Assembly: GCA_947479085.1 (NCBI GenBank)
Contig: CANJYB010000003.1
Span: 124,001-188,000 of the forward strand
Source: Bacteroidota bacterium
GTDB lineage: Bacteria; Bacteroidota; Bacteroidia; 2-12-FULL-35-15
Direction: 5' to 3'
Length of the DNA stretch: 64,000 nt
Made by a program: the position numbers and the translations under genes
In this document: piece by piece, positions 49,458-59,772 of the stretch
Position numbering within the stretch: position 1 is the first letter of the stretch
Layout of the letters: each line of letters starts with the position of its first letter
Notes under the pieces: generated by a model
Databases searched by the model: none
Seen by the model: the letters and a program-made list of their open reading frames with translations, nothing else
Told to the model about the DNA's origin: nothing

Positions 49458-50918
49458 ATGAAAAAACTATTCTTCGTTCTGTTTATATGTTCTGCACAGT
49501 TTATTGTTTCACAAAATGTGAATATTGGCTGTCATTTTACAATGTCAAGTGGCGATTCCTGCTTCATTACTTTAGATAAATACCATATCAAAGAGTACGA
49601 ACCTGCTTTTAAAATGCAGTTGAAAGATAATGAATGTAATTTTAAAATCAACCTGGATAAACCTTCGTTGGCAGAGTTGAGCTATAACCATCAGTCGGTT
49701 AACCTGTGGCTGGAACCTAATGACAACCTGAAACTGACCATTGCCTACGATTCTTTATACAAAGCCATTTCTATGGAAGGTCCCGGAACAGTGAATAATG
49801 AGTTTCTGAAAGCATTTTATCAGACCTTTAAAAAAGATTATGATAAGGATGCCATCAAGCAAAGTATGCTGAGCACCGGGATAGATGTTTTTGAAAACAA
49901 CCTGTTCAAGGAACGCAAAAAACAGATGAACTATTTTAAAAATTATAAAGACAAAGAAAAGTTTTCTCCTGCATTTACCACTTATATTACCAATCTTATA
50001 AAGTATAATTACTATTTCCAGTTGCAGGCATTTGCTATAATTAATACAAATGAAAGTAAAGCAATATTGACAGTTACACCTATTCCTGCTTTGCTTTTGG
50101 AGGATATAAAACCGGAACTTGCCAACAATGATGAAGCATTAAACTGCGAAACGTATCGCCAGTTTTTGTATTATTATATTGTTTATAATACTTCCAAACT
50201 CAATAACTACAATAAGTTTACTGATAATTCCATTTCTATGGAAAAGAAAATGGGATTTACAAACCAAACGATACAGGGCAAGGCAAACATTTATTTTATT
50301 GCTTCTTTTTTAAATGATAATGTGGCGGTTGTTTCACCATTTACAGCCAAGCATATTTACGAATTACTTAGCTATAACGAGAAAAACGGGGAATACACCA
50401 AACTGCTGAAACAAAAATGCGAGCAACGCATGAAGGCAAAAGTTACAGAAGACAAATCCACGGCAGCTGCAAACCCTTCATCGGGTGGCACAGCAGATGG
50501 AGTGAAGATAATGGGAACGGATGGAAAGTATTTTACATTTGATGATTTGAAAGGTAAAGTGGTGTATGTCGATTTCTGGGCCAGCTGGTGTGGTCCTTGC
50601 CGTGGGCAGTTTCCTTTCTCCAAAGAATTGCATAAAAAATTTACTCCTAAACAATTGAAGAACCTTGTTTTTCTGTACATTTCTATTGATAAAACAGAGG
50701 AGATATGGAAAAAAGCCATTGAGCAGAACGGCCTTGGAGAAAACAGGAACGGCCTGGTTCCGGGAGACTGGAGCAGTGATATAGTAAAGTATTTCCAGAT
50801 TAATTCCATACCCCGCTACATGTTAATTGATAAAAAAGGAAACTTTGTGGACCTGAACGCCAAGCGCCCCAGCGACCCTGCCGTATTTGATGATATTGTT
50901 AATTTGTTGGAGAAATAG
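49458..50918 (+). CDS. TlpA-like thioredoxin-fold protein with long N-terminal domain
   Basis: A 486-residue exported protein (signal MKKLFFVLFICSAQFIVSQ). Residues ~20-330 form a large unassigned domain (start resembles DUF4369-type beta domains, later helical). The C-terminal ~140 residues are a TlpA/AhpC-TSA-like thioredoxin fold with active site C378-G-P-C381 in VDFWASWCGPCRGQFP and cis-Pro in INSIPRYMLID. It reduces periplasmic disulfides or assists cytochrome maturation. It stands just before the polysaccharide cluster, but a separate promoter precedes the next gene. Confidence 0.88.
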   Translation: MKKLFFVLFICSAQFIVSQNVNIGCHFTMSSGDSCFITLDKYHIKEYEPAFKMQLKDNECNFKINLDKPSLAELSYNHQSVNLWLEPNDNLKLTIAYDSLYKAISMEGPGTVNNEFLKAFYQTFKKDYDKDAIKQSMLSTGIDVFENNLFKERKKQMNYFKNYKDKEKFSPAFTTYITNLIKYNYYFQLQAFAIINTNESKAILTVTPIPALLLEDIKPELANNDEALNCETYRQFLYYYIVYNTSKLNNYNKFTDNSISMEKKMGFTNQTIQGKANIYFIASFLNDNVAVVSPFTAKHIYELLSYNEKNGEYTKLLKQKCEQRMKAKVTEDKSTAAANPSSGGTADGVKIMGTDGKYFTFDDLKGKVVYVDFWASWCGPCRGQFPFSKELHKKFTPKQLKNLVFLYISIDKTEEIWKKAIEQNGLGENRNGLVPGDWSSDIVKYFQINSIPRYMLIDKKGNFVDLNAKRPSDPAVFDDIVNLLEK

Positions 50919-50945
50919 AGATAATAATTGAAGTTATATTTAAAG

Positions 50946-50953
50946 TACTTTTG
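50946..50953 (+). promoter_or_regulatory. -7 promoter box at head of polysaccharide cluster
   Basis: TACTTTTG matches TAnnTTTG and lies 36 bp before the ATG at 50990. No comparable motif or terminator was noticed in the tight gene junctions downstream, so it could drive most of the cluster. Confidence 0.5.
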
Positions 50954-50989
50954 TATTGTTTTGGTAGTATATATAGAACAAATTGATTG

Positions 50990-52612
50990 ATGAATAAAAG
51001 CATAAAGCAAATCCTTACACCATATTATTTCCGTAATAGAATTCCTGTCTCGCCTGTTAGCTTTTATAAATATTATAAAGGAGAACAATTAAATTCAATA
51101 ACCCAAAAATTTGCAGCATCACTTTCGTTTTTCAAACCCATTGCATCACCTGAAAAACAGCAGGGCATTGTATTGATGCAAATGGTAAAAGATTACGAAT
51201 ACACCATAAAACTTGCAGCAGCAAGCAAAGCACTGGCAGACAAAAATAATTATCTGGTTCAGTTTTACGATGTGGACTGGATGTACCGCATAGGTTGGGG
51301 AAGCAAATACAGAGCTGTTTACGAAAAGTTGTTTAAATCAAAATACGAACAAATATACAGTCATCTGGATGCTGAAATAGTTTTCGGATGTGGAGATAAA
51401 TGGGAGGATGAAAAATTTATTACTCAAAAACTGGCAGAGATAATAGCGCAAATTAAAAAGCCCGAAGATATTTTATCTGTAAAAATAGAGCAGGTGTTGG
51501 TGGGCGATTTGATTTATGATACTTATTTGAGGTATTATCATCAACCTACTATAGAGGCGATGAACAAAGACATTGAAAAGGTAATTGAACTGAGTTTGCA
51601 CTTGTTTTACAATTTTAGTAGTTATTTAAAAACCACTAAAATTGTGGCTTTGGTCAATACTTATAGTAGTTACATAGAGCATGGAATTACGGCTCGTGTC
51701 TGTCTCGAAAAAAACATTCCTGTTTATACTGTTGGCTCACATTCGTACATTATTCAAAAGTTGGAAAAAGATTTTCCGTACCACCAAATTAATCATACCC
51801 TCTTCAGCGAAGACAAAAAATTAACACCCGAACAACTGGAACTGGCAAAACAAAAACTCACATCACGTTTCGAAGGCAAGATAGACGGGGCTACGAGTTA
51901 TATGAAGGAATCATCTTTTTCAGCAAAACCTTTTAATGAAGAATTAAAAAAACTGTTTGCAAAACAAAAACGAAACATCATTATTTATGTTCATGATTTT
52001 TACGATTCCCCACATGTTAACAAAATGCTTCAGTTCCCAGATTTGTATCAGTTTCTGAAACAAACGCTGGAAGCATTAAAAAATCTGGAGGACACCGGAG
52101 TGTTTATCAAAACACATCCGAACGGTATGCCGGGCTGCAAGGAAAAAACAATTGAACTGGTGACAGCATATAACAAAAGTAACTTTCATATTGTTGATGA
52201 AACTATTTCTAATCTTAACATCATTCAGTTGAAACCCGATTTGATTGCCACTGCCAGAGGAACAGTATGTTTGGAAATGGCATACTTCGAACTGCCTACT
52301 GTTGCATTGTTTGATAATTTATACACAAATTTTTCGTTTACTCATACCTGTTTTGATAAACAAAGTTATTTCTCCATTTTGAAAGGAGATACAATGCCAA
52401 AAAATAATTATACCAAAGAACATATTTACAGTTTTTATTACCAGGCATTTTTAGAAAAAGTAGTACAGAAGGAAAATAATTTGATAATGCAGCTGGCTTC
52501 GTTCAAGGGAAACAACAGCGATGCCTTTCTCGAATTTTTGGTGAATGGAGAATATATGCAGGGCAGACAGTTGTTAGTTGATTATTATTCATCTGCATTA
52601 GAAAAAATATAA
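50990..52612 (+). CDS. capsule polysaccharide-type transferase (GT-B like)
   Basis: A 540-residue protein; ATG 50990 is chosen over a TTG three bases earlier. The C-terminal half has RNIIIYVHDFYDSPHVNKMLQFPDLY, VFIKTHPNGMPG and NIIQLKPDLIATARGTVCLEMAYFELPTVAL. This is the K-x-H-P and x-R-G-T/S-x-x-x-E pattern of capsule biosynthesis Kdo transferases and CDP-glycerol glycerophosphotransferase-like enzymes. It should add a residue to a surface glycan at the cytoplasmic face. It heads a gene run with 1-bp spacing to the next gene. Confidence 0.75.
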   Translation: MNKSIKQILTPYYFRNRIPVSPVSFYKYYKGEQLNSITQKFAASLSFFKPIASPEKQQGIVLMQMVKDYEYTIKLAAASKALADKNNYLVQFYDVDWMYRIGWGSKYRAVYEKLFKSKYEQIYSHLDAEIVFGCGDKWEDEKFITQKLAEIIAQIKKPEDILSVKIEQVLVGDLIYDTYLRYYHQPTIEAMNKDIEKVIELSLHLFYNFSSYLKTTKIVALVNTYSSYIEHGITARVCLEKNIPVYTVGSHSYIIQKLEKDFPYHQINHTLFSEDKKLTPEQLELAKQKLTSRFEGKIDGATSYMKESSFSAKPFNEELKKLFAKQKRNIIIYVHDFYDSPHVNKMLQFPDLYQFLKQTLEALKNLEDTGVFIKTHPNGMPGCKEKTIELVTAYNKSNFHIVDETISNLNIIQLKPDLIATARGTVCLEMAYFELPTVALFDNLYTNFSFTHTCFDKQSYFSILKGDTMPKNNYTKEHIYSFYYQAFLEKVVQKENNLIMQLASFKGNNSDAFLEFLVNGEYMQGRQLLVDYYSSALEKI

Positions 52613-52613
52613 T

Positions 52614-53537
52614 ATGGATTTGAAATTAGCGCCCATAGTTTTATTTACGTATAACCGCCCGGTGCATACCAAAAAAGTATTGGATGCACTTGCTGCCAAT
52701 GCAGAAGCTAAAGACAGCATACTTTATATTTTTTGTGACGGAGCCCAATCTTCCGCCACCGAAGAAATGATGAAAAATATTAATAAAACAAGATTAGTTG
52801 CTAGGGCAGAAAACAGGTTTAAAGAAGTAACTGTAAAAGAACAACCCGTTAATAATGGACTTGCAAACTCCATAATTAATGGGGTTACCGAGGTGGTAAA
52901 TAAATATGGAACAGTGATAGTGATGGAAGATGATATCGTTACCTCACCATTTTTTTTGCGTTATATGAACGATGCACTCGAAAAATATAAAGACGAAAAC
53001 AGAGTGGCATGTATTCATGGCTATGTATATCCGGTGAAAGGAAAATTGCCTGAAACATTTTTTATCAAAGGAGCCGACTGCTGGGGGTGGGCTACCTGGA
53101 AACGTGCTTGGGATGGATTTGAAAAGGATGGAAATAAATTACTAAACCAATTACAAACTAATAAACTCGAACACGAATTTGATTTTGGAGGCACCTATCC
53201 ATATATGCAAATGCTGAACAACCAGATAAACGGAATAAACGATTCGTGGGCTATCAGATGGTACGCATCTGCTTTTCTCAATAATCAGTTTTGTTTGTAT
53301 CCGGGAGTTTCGCTGGTGCAGAACATAGGGATAGATGGTTCAGGAATAAACAGTGGACAAGGGTCGGCACATGATGTAAAAATTTGTAACCGGAAAATAG
53401 AAATCACAAAACTTAAAATGGAGGAAGATGAAAAAGCAAAAAAACAATTCTCCGATTATTTTATTTGGTTGAAAAAAAATCAGCATTCTGTTTTCAGAAG
53501 AATAAAAAACAAATTAAAACGGACACTAAACAAATGA
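52614..53537 (+). CDS. GT2/GNT-I-like glycosyltransferase
   Basis: A 307-residue GT-A enzyme. LAPIVLFTYNRPVHTKKVLDALAANAEAKDSILYIFCDGAQ is the nucleotide-sugar fold, VIVMEDDIVTSPFFLRYMNDAL holds the metal-binding E-D-D, and GADCWGWATWKRAWDGFE is the acceptor-side motif of this bacterial GNT-I-like group. It overlaps the following gene by 4 bp (ATGA), so translation is coupled. It works in glycan assembly; the sugar is unknown. Confidence 0.85.
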   Translation: MDLKLAPIVLFTYNRPVHTKKVLDALAANAEAKDSILYIFCDGAQSSATEEMMKNINKTRLVARAENRFKEVTVKEQPVNNGLANSIINGVTEVVNKYGTVIVMEDDIVTSPFFLRYMNDALEKYKDENRVACIHGYVYPVKGKLPETFFIKGADCWGWATWKRAWDGFEKDGNKLLNQLQTNKLEHEFDFGGTYPYMQMLNNQINGINDSWAIRWYASAFLNNQFCLYPGVSLVQNIGIDGSGINSGQGSAHDVKICNRKIEITKLKMEEDEKAKKQFSDYFIWLKKNQHSVFRRIKNKLKRTLNK

Positions 53538-54406
53538 TACCTGTGGTATATATTCATTTTGGTAATCATCCCGAATACCTTATTAAATCTGTGGAACAAG
53601 CACTAGTGTATAATAAGGAGGTGATTTTAATTTCGGATAAAGAATGGAAGAAGGAAGGGGTGAAAAATATTTCTCCTGCAAAATACAATGAAGGAATAGA
53701 TGCGTTTTTAAAAGTATATCAGCACAAAAGTACCAACGCAATGAAATTTGAACTGATGTGTATCAATCGTTGGTTTGTTTTACGAAATGTAATGAATGCA
53801 CTCGATATTCCTGTTTGTTATTATTCTGATTCGGATGGTATGCTATACGATAATATGGAGGCAGTATATAAGAATTACAGTGAATACGAAGCTTCTTATA
53901 CATATACCGAAATGCAGGACAATTATCGCTGGTCGGCTTCTGCCTGTTGCTCGTTTTGGAAAAGAGAAACCCTTAATAAATTTTGTGATTTTATTATGGA
54001 GCTATATACTCCCGAAAAAATAAATGTGCTGGAAGAAAAATGGAAGTATCATCAGATAAATAATATTGGTGGTGGAGTGTGCGATATGACATTGTTATAT
54101 TTATTTTCGAAGCAAATTAAATTTTATCCCTTATCAAAAGTGATGAACGATTTTTGTTTCGACCAAAACATGAGAGTGTCAGAAAATTATTTTCCTGATG
54201 AATACGAAATGCAACAAAGAGTGAAGCCGGCAAGGAAAAAAGTGAAGTGGAAAAATAATCAACCCTACGGTTTCAATAAAGTTTTGAATAAAGAAATTCG
54301 ATTTGTAACACTCACTGAATATCCGAAAATAATGATTGACGAGGCAGAGCGGAAAAATATTATGAAACGGATTTTTATAAAATTAGTCCCTTCTTTGTAT
54401 AAATAA
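53534..54406 (+). CDS. putative GT-A glycosyltransferase
   Basis: A 290-residue protein. The ATG at 53534 overlaps the upstream stop (ATGA), and the longer in-frame start at 53465 would reach far into the neighbour. MIPVVYIHFGNHPEYLIKSVEQALVYNKEVILISD is a GT-A-like start, and VCYYSDSDGMLYDNM has an acidic S-D-S-D segment resembling a DxD metal site. RWSASACCSFWKRETLNKF follows. It is probably a glycosyltransferase by fold and context; I do not recognise a named family. Confidence 0.65.
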   Translation: MIPVVYIHFGNHPEYLIKSVEQALVYNKEVILISDKEWKKEGVKNISPAKYNEGIDAFLKVYQHKSTNAMKFELMCINRWFVLRNVMNALDIPVCYYSDSDGMLYDNMEAVYKNYSEYEASYTYTEMQDNYRWSASACCSFWKRETLNKFCDFIMELYTPEKINVLEEKWKYHQINNIGGGVCDMTLLYLFSKQIKFYPLSKVMNDFCFDQNMRVSENYFPDEYEMQQRVKPARKKVKWKNNQPYGFNKVLNKEIRFVTLTEYPKIMIDEAERKNIMKRIFIKLVPSLYK

Positions 54407-54415
54407 ATCCCGTAA

Positions 54416-55468
54416 ATGAAACTTAATTTCTGCACACTTTTTAATTCATTTTACCTTACAAGAGGTTTGGCAATGTACGAATCTCTATTAAGGAATTGCA
54501 GTGATTTTCATTTATATGTTTTTGCGTTTGATGATAAAACAAAAGAATATTTAAACTCACAAAACTTGGAGAAATTAACGGTGGTGTCATTAAAGGAATT
54601 TGAGGGTGAAGAACTGTTAAGAGTGAAACCTACACGCACAGCAGGTGAATATTGCTGGACAAGTACTTCTTCAACTATTCTTTATTCTATTAATAATTTC
54701 GGGTTGGACCATTGTACTTATATCGATGCTGATTTGATTTTTTATTCTGACCCTAAAGTATTATATGATGAAATGGGCGATAAGTCTGTTTTGATTACTT
54801 CTCATAGATATACCGCTGATTATGACAATTCGATAGAAAGTGGAAAGTACTGTGTGCAGTTTGTTACGTTTAAAAATGACCAGCGTGGCATGAAAGTATT
54901 AAACTGGTGGCGTAATGCATGTATTGAATGGTGTTATAATAGAGTAGAGGATGGAAAGTTTGGAGATCAGAAATACCTGGACGATTGGCAAACTCTTTTC
55001 GAAGGTGTGCATGAATTACAGCATCTGGGTGGCGGAGTTGCTCCCTGGAATGTACAGCAGTATCGTATAAGTAAAGCAGGAAATATATATTCCGGAGTTG
55101 AAATAACTACAGGGAATAAGTTTGAATTGGTCTTTTTTCATTTTCATGGATTAAAGTTTTACGAAAGCGATATAGTTTCCCTCACCGGACAGATTTATGC
55201 TATAGAAGAGGATATTCAGGAAGTGCTTTATAAGCCTTATGTAAAGGCTTTATTGGAATTGAAAAATAAAGTATACAGAATAGATAATTCAATAAATGCA
55301 AATGGTATTTCCGGTCCATCTCCATATCTTCCTTTAAATTTAAAGTTGAAGATTCATTTTTATCTGGCAGGTTTTAAATATTCTTTAAAAAATATTTCAT
55401 TCTCTTATTTAAAGCATCGAATAGCACATCATTATTTTTATTCTGTTCAGGATTTTAAAAATGATTAA
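54416..55468 (+). CDS. nucleotide-sugar glycosyltransferase, GT8-like
   Basis: A 350-residue protein. MKLNFCTLFNSFYLTRGLAMYESLLRNCSDFHLYVFAFDD and CTYIDADLIFYSDPKVLYDEM match GT8-like transferases, with the metal-binding D-A-D. The C-terminus holds HLGGGVAPWNVQQYRI and FFHFHGLKFYES (acceptor and His/metal region). It lacks a signal and membrane helix. It is 9 bp after the previous gene and part of the same polysaccharide run. Confidence 0.8.
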   Translation: MKLNFCTLFNSFYLTRGLAMYESLLRNCSDFHLYVFAFDDKTKEYLNSQNLEKLTVVSLKEFEGEELLRVKPTRTAGEYCWTSTSSTILYSINNFGLDHCTYIDADLIFYSDPKVLYDEMGDKSVLITSHRYTADYDNSIESGKYCVQFVTFKNDQRGMKVLNWWRNACIEWCYNRVEDGKFGDQKYLDDWQTLFEGVHELQHLGGGVAPWNVQQYRISKAGNIYSGVEITTGNKFELVFFHFHGLKFYESDIVSLTGQIYAIEEDIQEVLYKPYVKALLELKNKVYRIDNSINANGISGPSPYLPLNLKLKIHFYLAGFKYSLKNISFSYLKHRIAHHYFYSVQDFKND

Positions 55469-55494
55469 TTTTAGCCAAATAGAAAAGAAAATTA

Positions 55495-55857
55495 ATGGCA
55501 CACTTAATAGATTTAAAAACATTTACAGATAAGCGAGGGAACTTAACGGTGATTGAAAAAGTTATTCCTTTTGAAATAAAACGGGTGTTTTATATCTACG
55601 GAGTGGATGATTCAAAACGGGGAGGACATAGGCACCATAAAACAGTGCAGGCTGCCATTTGTATTAAGGGAAGTTGCACTATTTATAATAACAATGGTGA
55701 AAAGGAGGAAGAGTTTGAATTAAACCGTCCTGATAAGTGCCTTATTATTGAACCGGATGACTGGCATACCATGTATAACTTTTCTGATGATGCAATATTA
55801 ATGGTATTTGCATCTGAGTATTTTGATGCAAACGATTACATATATGAACCTTACTGA
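55495..55857 (+). CDS. fdtA: dTDP-4-keto-6-deoxyhexose 3,4-ketoisomerase (FdtA/QdtA family)
   Basis: A 120-residue cupin. [53 protein letters not shown] contains the R-G-G-H-x-H-H active-site motif, and [34 protein letters not shown] is the typical end. It isomerises dTDP-4-keto-6-deoxyglucose to the 3-keto sugar. The aminotransferase that would act next begins 2 bp after its stop, giving Fuc3N or Qui3N. FdtA (galacto) and QdtA (gluco) cannot be told apart by eye. Confidence 0.88.
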   Translation: MAHLIDLKTFTDKRGNLTVIEKVIPFEIKRVFYIYGVDDSKRGGHRHHKTVQAAICIKGSCTIYNNNGEKEEEFELNRPDKCLIIEPDDWHTMYNFSDDAILMVFASEYFDANDYIYEPY

Positions 55858-55858
55858 T

Positions 55859-56944
55859 ATGATTGAATACGAAAATCTTGGTAAATTGAACAAACCTTTT
55901 TTTAAAGAGTTGGAGCAAACTTTTAAAGAAACTTTGGAAGGGGGATGGTATATTTTGGGAAACAAGGTACAGGAATTTGAAATACAATTTGCTGATTATT
56001 GCGGAACAAAATATAGTCTTGGACTTGCAAATGGATTGGATGCATTAATAATAGCATTGCGTGCGTTTAATTTTGAAAAAGGTAGCGAAGTGATAGTTCC
56101 TTCAAACACCTATATTGCTACAATTCTATCCATCCTTCACAATGGCCTGGTTCCAGTTTTGGTGGAGCCTGATATTGCAACTTATAATATAGACGTCAAA
56201 AAGATTGAAGAAAAAATAACTAAAAAGACAAAAGCAATTATACCCGTGCATCTTTATGGAAAGGTTTGCGAAATGGATACGATTAATGCTATTGCGAAAA
56301 AGAATAATTTAAAAGTTATTGAAGATTGCGCACAGGCACATGGAGCGACATATAAAAGTGTAAATGCCGGAAATTGGGGTGATTTGAATGCCTTTAGTTT
56401 TTATCCTACCAAGAATCTTGGTGCCATTGGAGATGCAGGAGCTATTACAACAAATGATGAAGATTTGGCAGGAAAGGTTAAATCGTTGCGGAACTATGGA
56501 TCGAAGGTAAAATATTACAATGAGTTGGTAGGATACAATTCACGGTTAGATGAAATGCAGGCTGCTTTCCTTTCAATTAAATTAAAATATCTGGATAAAA
56601 TAAACGAACATAAAAGATTATTGGCGGCCTTATATTTGAAACATTTAAAATCTGATTTTATTAAACCGGTTGTTCATTCTGATTATGTGGATGTGTATCA
56701 TATATTTTGTGTTCGTCATCCTAAAAGAAATGAATTAAAAGAATATCTTTTAAAGAATAATACAAAAACTGACATTCATTACCCTGTAGCGCCTAATAAA
56801 CAAACTGCAATGAGGGGGATTCTTGATAACCAACCAACTCCTTTGGCAGAAGAAATTCATCAGACAACCTTGAGTTTACCTATTTCCTATTACCATACAG
56901 AACAGGATATTTTAAAAGTAATAGAAGTGATGAATAAATTTTAG
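55859..56944 (+). CDS. fdtB: DegT/DnrJ/EryC1/StrS aminotransferase (FdtB/QdtB-like)
   Basis: A 361-residue PLP enzyme; ATG 55859 is chosen because it follows the fdtA stop by 1 bp. [16 protein letters not shown] binds the cofactor phosphate, [15 protein letters not shown] holds the cofactor Asp, and [20 protein letters not shown] contains the Schiff-base Lys. It aminates the 3-keto sugar made by FdtA to a 3-amino-3,6-dideoxyhexose. An N-acetyltransferase that would finish Fuc3NAc/Qui3NAc is not in the window. Adjacent to a GT2 gene by 2 bp. Confidence 0.88.
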   Translation: MIEYENLGKLNKPFFKELEQTFKETLEGGWYILGNKVQEFEIQFADYCGTKYSLGLANGLDALIIALRAFNFEKGSEVIVPSNTYIATILSILHNGLVPVLVEPDIATYNIDVKKIEEKITKKTKAIIPVHLYGKVCEMDTINAIAKKNNLKVIEDCAQAHGATYKSVNAGNWGDLNAFSFYPTKNLGAIGDAGAITTNDEDLAGKVKSLRNYGSKVKYYNELVGYNSRLDEMQAAFLSIKLKYLDKINEHKRLLAALYLKHLKSDFIKPVVHSDYVDVYHIFCVRHPKRNELKEYLLKNNTKTDIHYPVAPNKQTAMRGILDNQPTPLAEEIHQTTLSLPISYYHTEQDILKVIEVMNKF

Positions 56945-56946
56945 TA

Positions 56947-57696
56947 ATGTATAAATTGTCTGTAATAACTATTAATTATAATAATAAAGAAGGATTGGAG
57001 AATACAGTTAAAAGTGTTGTTTCTCAATCAACCCCAGATTTTGAATTTATAATTGTTGATGGGGGTTCTACTGATGGAAGTATGGATACGATTGATAAAT
57101 ACAAGAGCAGAATTTCAAAATGGATTTCGGAAGAGGATAAAGGAATTTACAATGCAATGAACAAAGGAATAGATATGGCCACAGGGGAGTATTGTTTGTT
57201 TCTTAATTCTGGTGATATATTTTACAACTCAAAGATTATTCAGTATTTTATTTCTTTATCCTTAGCAGGAGATATAGTTTATGGGAACTTGCTCTTTACT
57301 TATCCTAATGGAGCAAAAAGAAAGGGTGTAATGCCTTCCATGCTTTCCTTTCGTCACATGATGCAAGATACACTTTGGCATCCTGTATCATTTATTAAAA
57401 GGAAATTATTTAGTACAATTGGAAAGTTTGACGAGCATTTTACAATTGTTTCGGATTATGATTTTTTTGTTAAAGCAATTCTGGTTCACAAAGTTAGTAC
57501 TCAAAAGATAAACAGAATTATTGCAAATTTTAAGCAGGATGGAGTTAGTGCTTCTTCTGAAAATAAGACAAAAATAGAACAAGAAAGGAGAGAAGTTCAA
57601 TTGAAATATTTTAAAAAGGAAGAAATTGAAGAGGCATTAAAAATAGGTGCTACTGAAAAACTTATCAAAAGAGTGAAAAGGAGAATTGGTATTTAA
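56947..57696 (+). CDS. glycosyltransferase family 2
   Basis: A 249-residue GT-A enzyme of WaaE/WcaA type: LSVITINYNNKEGLENTVKSVVSQS, EFIIVDGGSTDGSMDTI (D-G-x-S-T-D-G), GIYNAMNKGIDMATGEYCLFLNSGD and DTLWHPVSFIKRKLF. No membrane helix. It transfers one sugar in the growing surface glycan; with FdtA/B directly upstream, the 3-amino-6-deoxyhexose is a candidate donor. That last link is inference. Confidence 0.9.
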   Translation: MYKLSVITINYNNKEGLENTVKSVVSQSTPDFEFIIVDGGSTDGSMDTIDKYKSRISKWISEEDKGIYNAMNKGIDMATGEYCLFLNSGDIFYNSKIIQYFISLSLAGDIVYGNLLFTYPNGAKRKGVMPSMLSFRHMMQDTLWHPVSFIKRKLFSTIGKFDEHFTIVSDYDFFVKAILVHKVSTQKINRIIANFKQDGVSASSENKTKIEQERREVQLKYFKKEEIEEALKIGATEKLIKRVKRRIGI

Positions 57697-57706
57697 TTAA
57701 TCTTAA

Positions 57707-58846
57707 ATGGAAAGAGATAAATCAAATAGAACAATAACATTCATTACTCCTACACTTGACAGAAAAGGGTCAGAGATTGCGTTAATAAATTTATTGCAAC
57801 AGATTAATCCAGCTTTTCAGGTTAAACTTATTGCAAAGTATAAGGGTGTATTGTTTGATTCTATTTTGCCTTTGATAAAAAAAATATTTCTGTTTAATGG
57901 AAAACCTAACAGAACTTATTTCAGCAGAATAAAAGCAAGGCTTGAAATAAGAAAGAATATTTCTTCTGTTTTGTCAAAGGAAAGGAAAAGTGTTTTTTAC
58001 ATAAATACCATTGTTCTTCCTGATATATTGGCTTATGCTGAAAAAAAAGGAATAAGTTCGATTGTTCATATACATGAACTGGAACAAATGTATGTTCAAC
58101 TGAATGACAAACAAATTAAAAGATTGGTATCTTATCCGGAACTGATTATAGCAAACTCACAGGCAAGTGCAAAAGTGATTGAAAATTATGGCAGAAAGAA
58201 ATTTCTTGAAATATGCTATCCTTCTTTGGAAACCAGAAAGATAAAACCTGATGAAAAGAAATATATTGAATATAGGAATAAGCTAAATATCAATAGTAAT
58301 GAATTTCTTTGGGTAATGAGTGGCTCATTGGATAAAAACAAAAATCCATTTCTATTTATTGAAATAGCTGTTGAGATGCTGAAGAGAAAACCAAACACCA
58401 GGTTTCTTTGGATAGGAGGAACAACAGATAAAGAATTTGAAATGGAATGTTTAAATAGAGCAACTGCTAATTCAGTCAGTGATAAAATTATCTGGTCAGG
58501 AGATGTGGGTGAAGATTATTATTCATATTTTAATTGTGCTGATGGCTTTGTATTAACTTCAGTTAAGGAGTCTTTTTCCATGGTAACTGTGGAAGCTTTA
58601 TTATATGGATTGCCTGTTGTAACTCAAAATTGTGGAGGGGTGTCTGAAATATTGGGAATGGATATCGGTAAAATTGTCGATAGTAAAAATAATTCTGTTT
58701 TGATGGCGAATGAGATGATTAAATTTATGGAAGGAACCTATAAAGTGGATAAGGAAAAACAGAAGATAAGGGCAAAAGAATTTGATGCAGAAAAAGTTGG
58801 AAAGCATTGGAATGAAATTTTAGAAAGATATTTTAATAGAACTTAA
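57707..58846 (+). CDS. glycosyltransferase family 4
   Basis: A 379-residue GT-B enzyme. N-terminal TITFITPTLDRKGSEIALINLLQQI, middle ISSIVHIHELEQMYVQL, and C-terminal donor domain FLWVMSGSLDKNKNPFLFIEIAVEML ... KESFSMVTVEALLYGLPVVTQNCGGVSEIL with the E-x7-E spacing. It is a cytoplasmic transferase for surface glycan synthesis. Stop and next start overlap by one base (TAATG), indicating coupled translation. Confidence 0.9.
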   Translation: MERDKSNRTITFITPTLDRKGSEIALINLLQQINPAFQVKLIAKYKGVLFDSILPLIKKIFLFNGKPNRTYFSRIKARLEIRKNISSVLSKERKSVFYINTIVLPDILAYAEKKGISSIVHIHELEQMYVQLNDKQIKRLVSYPELIIANSQASAKVIENYGRKKFLEICYPSLETRKIKPDEKKYIEYRNKLNINSNEFLWVMSGSLDKNKNPFLFIEIAVEMLKRKPNTRFLWIGGTTDKEFEMECLNRATANSVSDKIIWSGDVGEDYYSYFNCADGFVLTSVKESFSMVTVEALLYGLPVVTQNCGGVSEILGMDIGKIVDSKNNSVLMANEMIKFMEGTYKVDKEKQKIRAKEFDAEKVGKHWNEILERYFNRT

Positions 58847-59763
58847 TGAAGTCAGTTTGTTTGTTCAGTAGTTATTTTCAAGGGAATATCATTCCTTATT
58901 ATGTAAAGTATTACATGGAAGAACTTTCGAAATATTTTTCAGATGTAGTTTTGTTAACAAATGAAAAGCCAATAGAAACTTCTGAATTAGAATACCTTTC
59001 AAAAAAAAATATTGAAATAAGATTATATAAAAATGAAGGAATGGATTTCGGAATGTGGTACAAAGCACTTCAGGAATATGAAAAAGAGGATTATGAAAGA
59101 ATTGGGCTGGTAAACGATTCCTGTATTTTATTCAAAAGTCTTCAGCCTTTTTTTGATTGGGTTGATAATTCCTCCTTAGATTATGCAGGAATGGTAGCTA
59201 CCGGTAAAGTATCTTATCATCTTCAATCCTATTTTTTAATAGTTAACAAAAATGCAATTCCACTGATGCGGGAATTTTTCAAGGAAAACGGAATAAAAAA
59301 GACATACAAAGGAATAATCCTCAACTATGAAATTGGTTTAAGTAAGTATCTATTGAGTAAAGGAATGAAAATGGGTGGGTACTTTGATTATAAAAACAGG
59401 ACTGACGTTAATCCTTCTTTTATACTTGCCGAGGAACTAATAAAAAAGGGAAGTCCAATAATTAAGAAAAAAATTATTTCTCATAATTATTATACCGGGG
59501 ATTACCTTACCTGGTTTAGAAATGATTTTAACATCGATTACCGTTATTATATTGATGTAATAAAAAAAAACAATCAAGGTGTTGATTTAATTGATTTCGA
59601 AAAGGTAATTAAAGAGCTTAACCCTGACTACTCCATTGCTTATATAAGGAAATATAAAGCTGGATTGGCAGTTTACAAATTGCTTCGAAAAAGCTCTTTG
59701 CTGAGGTTTTTATTTCATCGGTTTATTATGGTGCGAAGACAATTAAGAACAGAAGAAAAATAA
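58846..59763 (+). CDS. rhamnan synthesis protein F (RgpF) family
   Basis: A 305-residue protein. ERIGLVNDSCILFKSLQPFFDWV, NEGMDFGMWYKALQEYE and YHLQSYFLIVNKNAIPLMREFF are the pattern of the RgpF family (N-x-G-x-D-x-G-x-W plus a downstream S-Y-F). RgpF proteins occur in rhamnan-glucose polysaccharide operons and are thought to be glycosyltransferases adding side-chain residues. No signal or membrane segment. It starts on the last base of the upstream stop codon. Confidence 0.82.
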   Translation: MKSVCLFSSYFQGNIIPYYVKYYMEELSKYFSDVVLLTNEKPIETSELEYLSKKNIEIRLYKNEGMDFGMWYKALQEYEKEDYERIGLVNDSCILFKSLQPFFDWVDNSSLDYAGMVATGKVSYHLQSYFLIVNKNAIPLMREFFKENGIKKTYKGIILNYEIGLSKYLLSKGMKMGGYFDYKNRTDVNPSFILAEELIKKGSPIIKKKIISHNYYTGDYLTWFRNDFNIDYRYYIDVIKKNNQGVDLIDFEKVIKELNPDYSIAYIRKYKAGLAVYKLLRKSSLLRFLFHRFIMVRRQLRTEEK

Positions 59764-59772
59764 TAGTAAGAA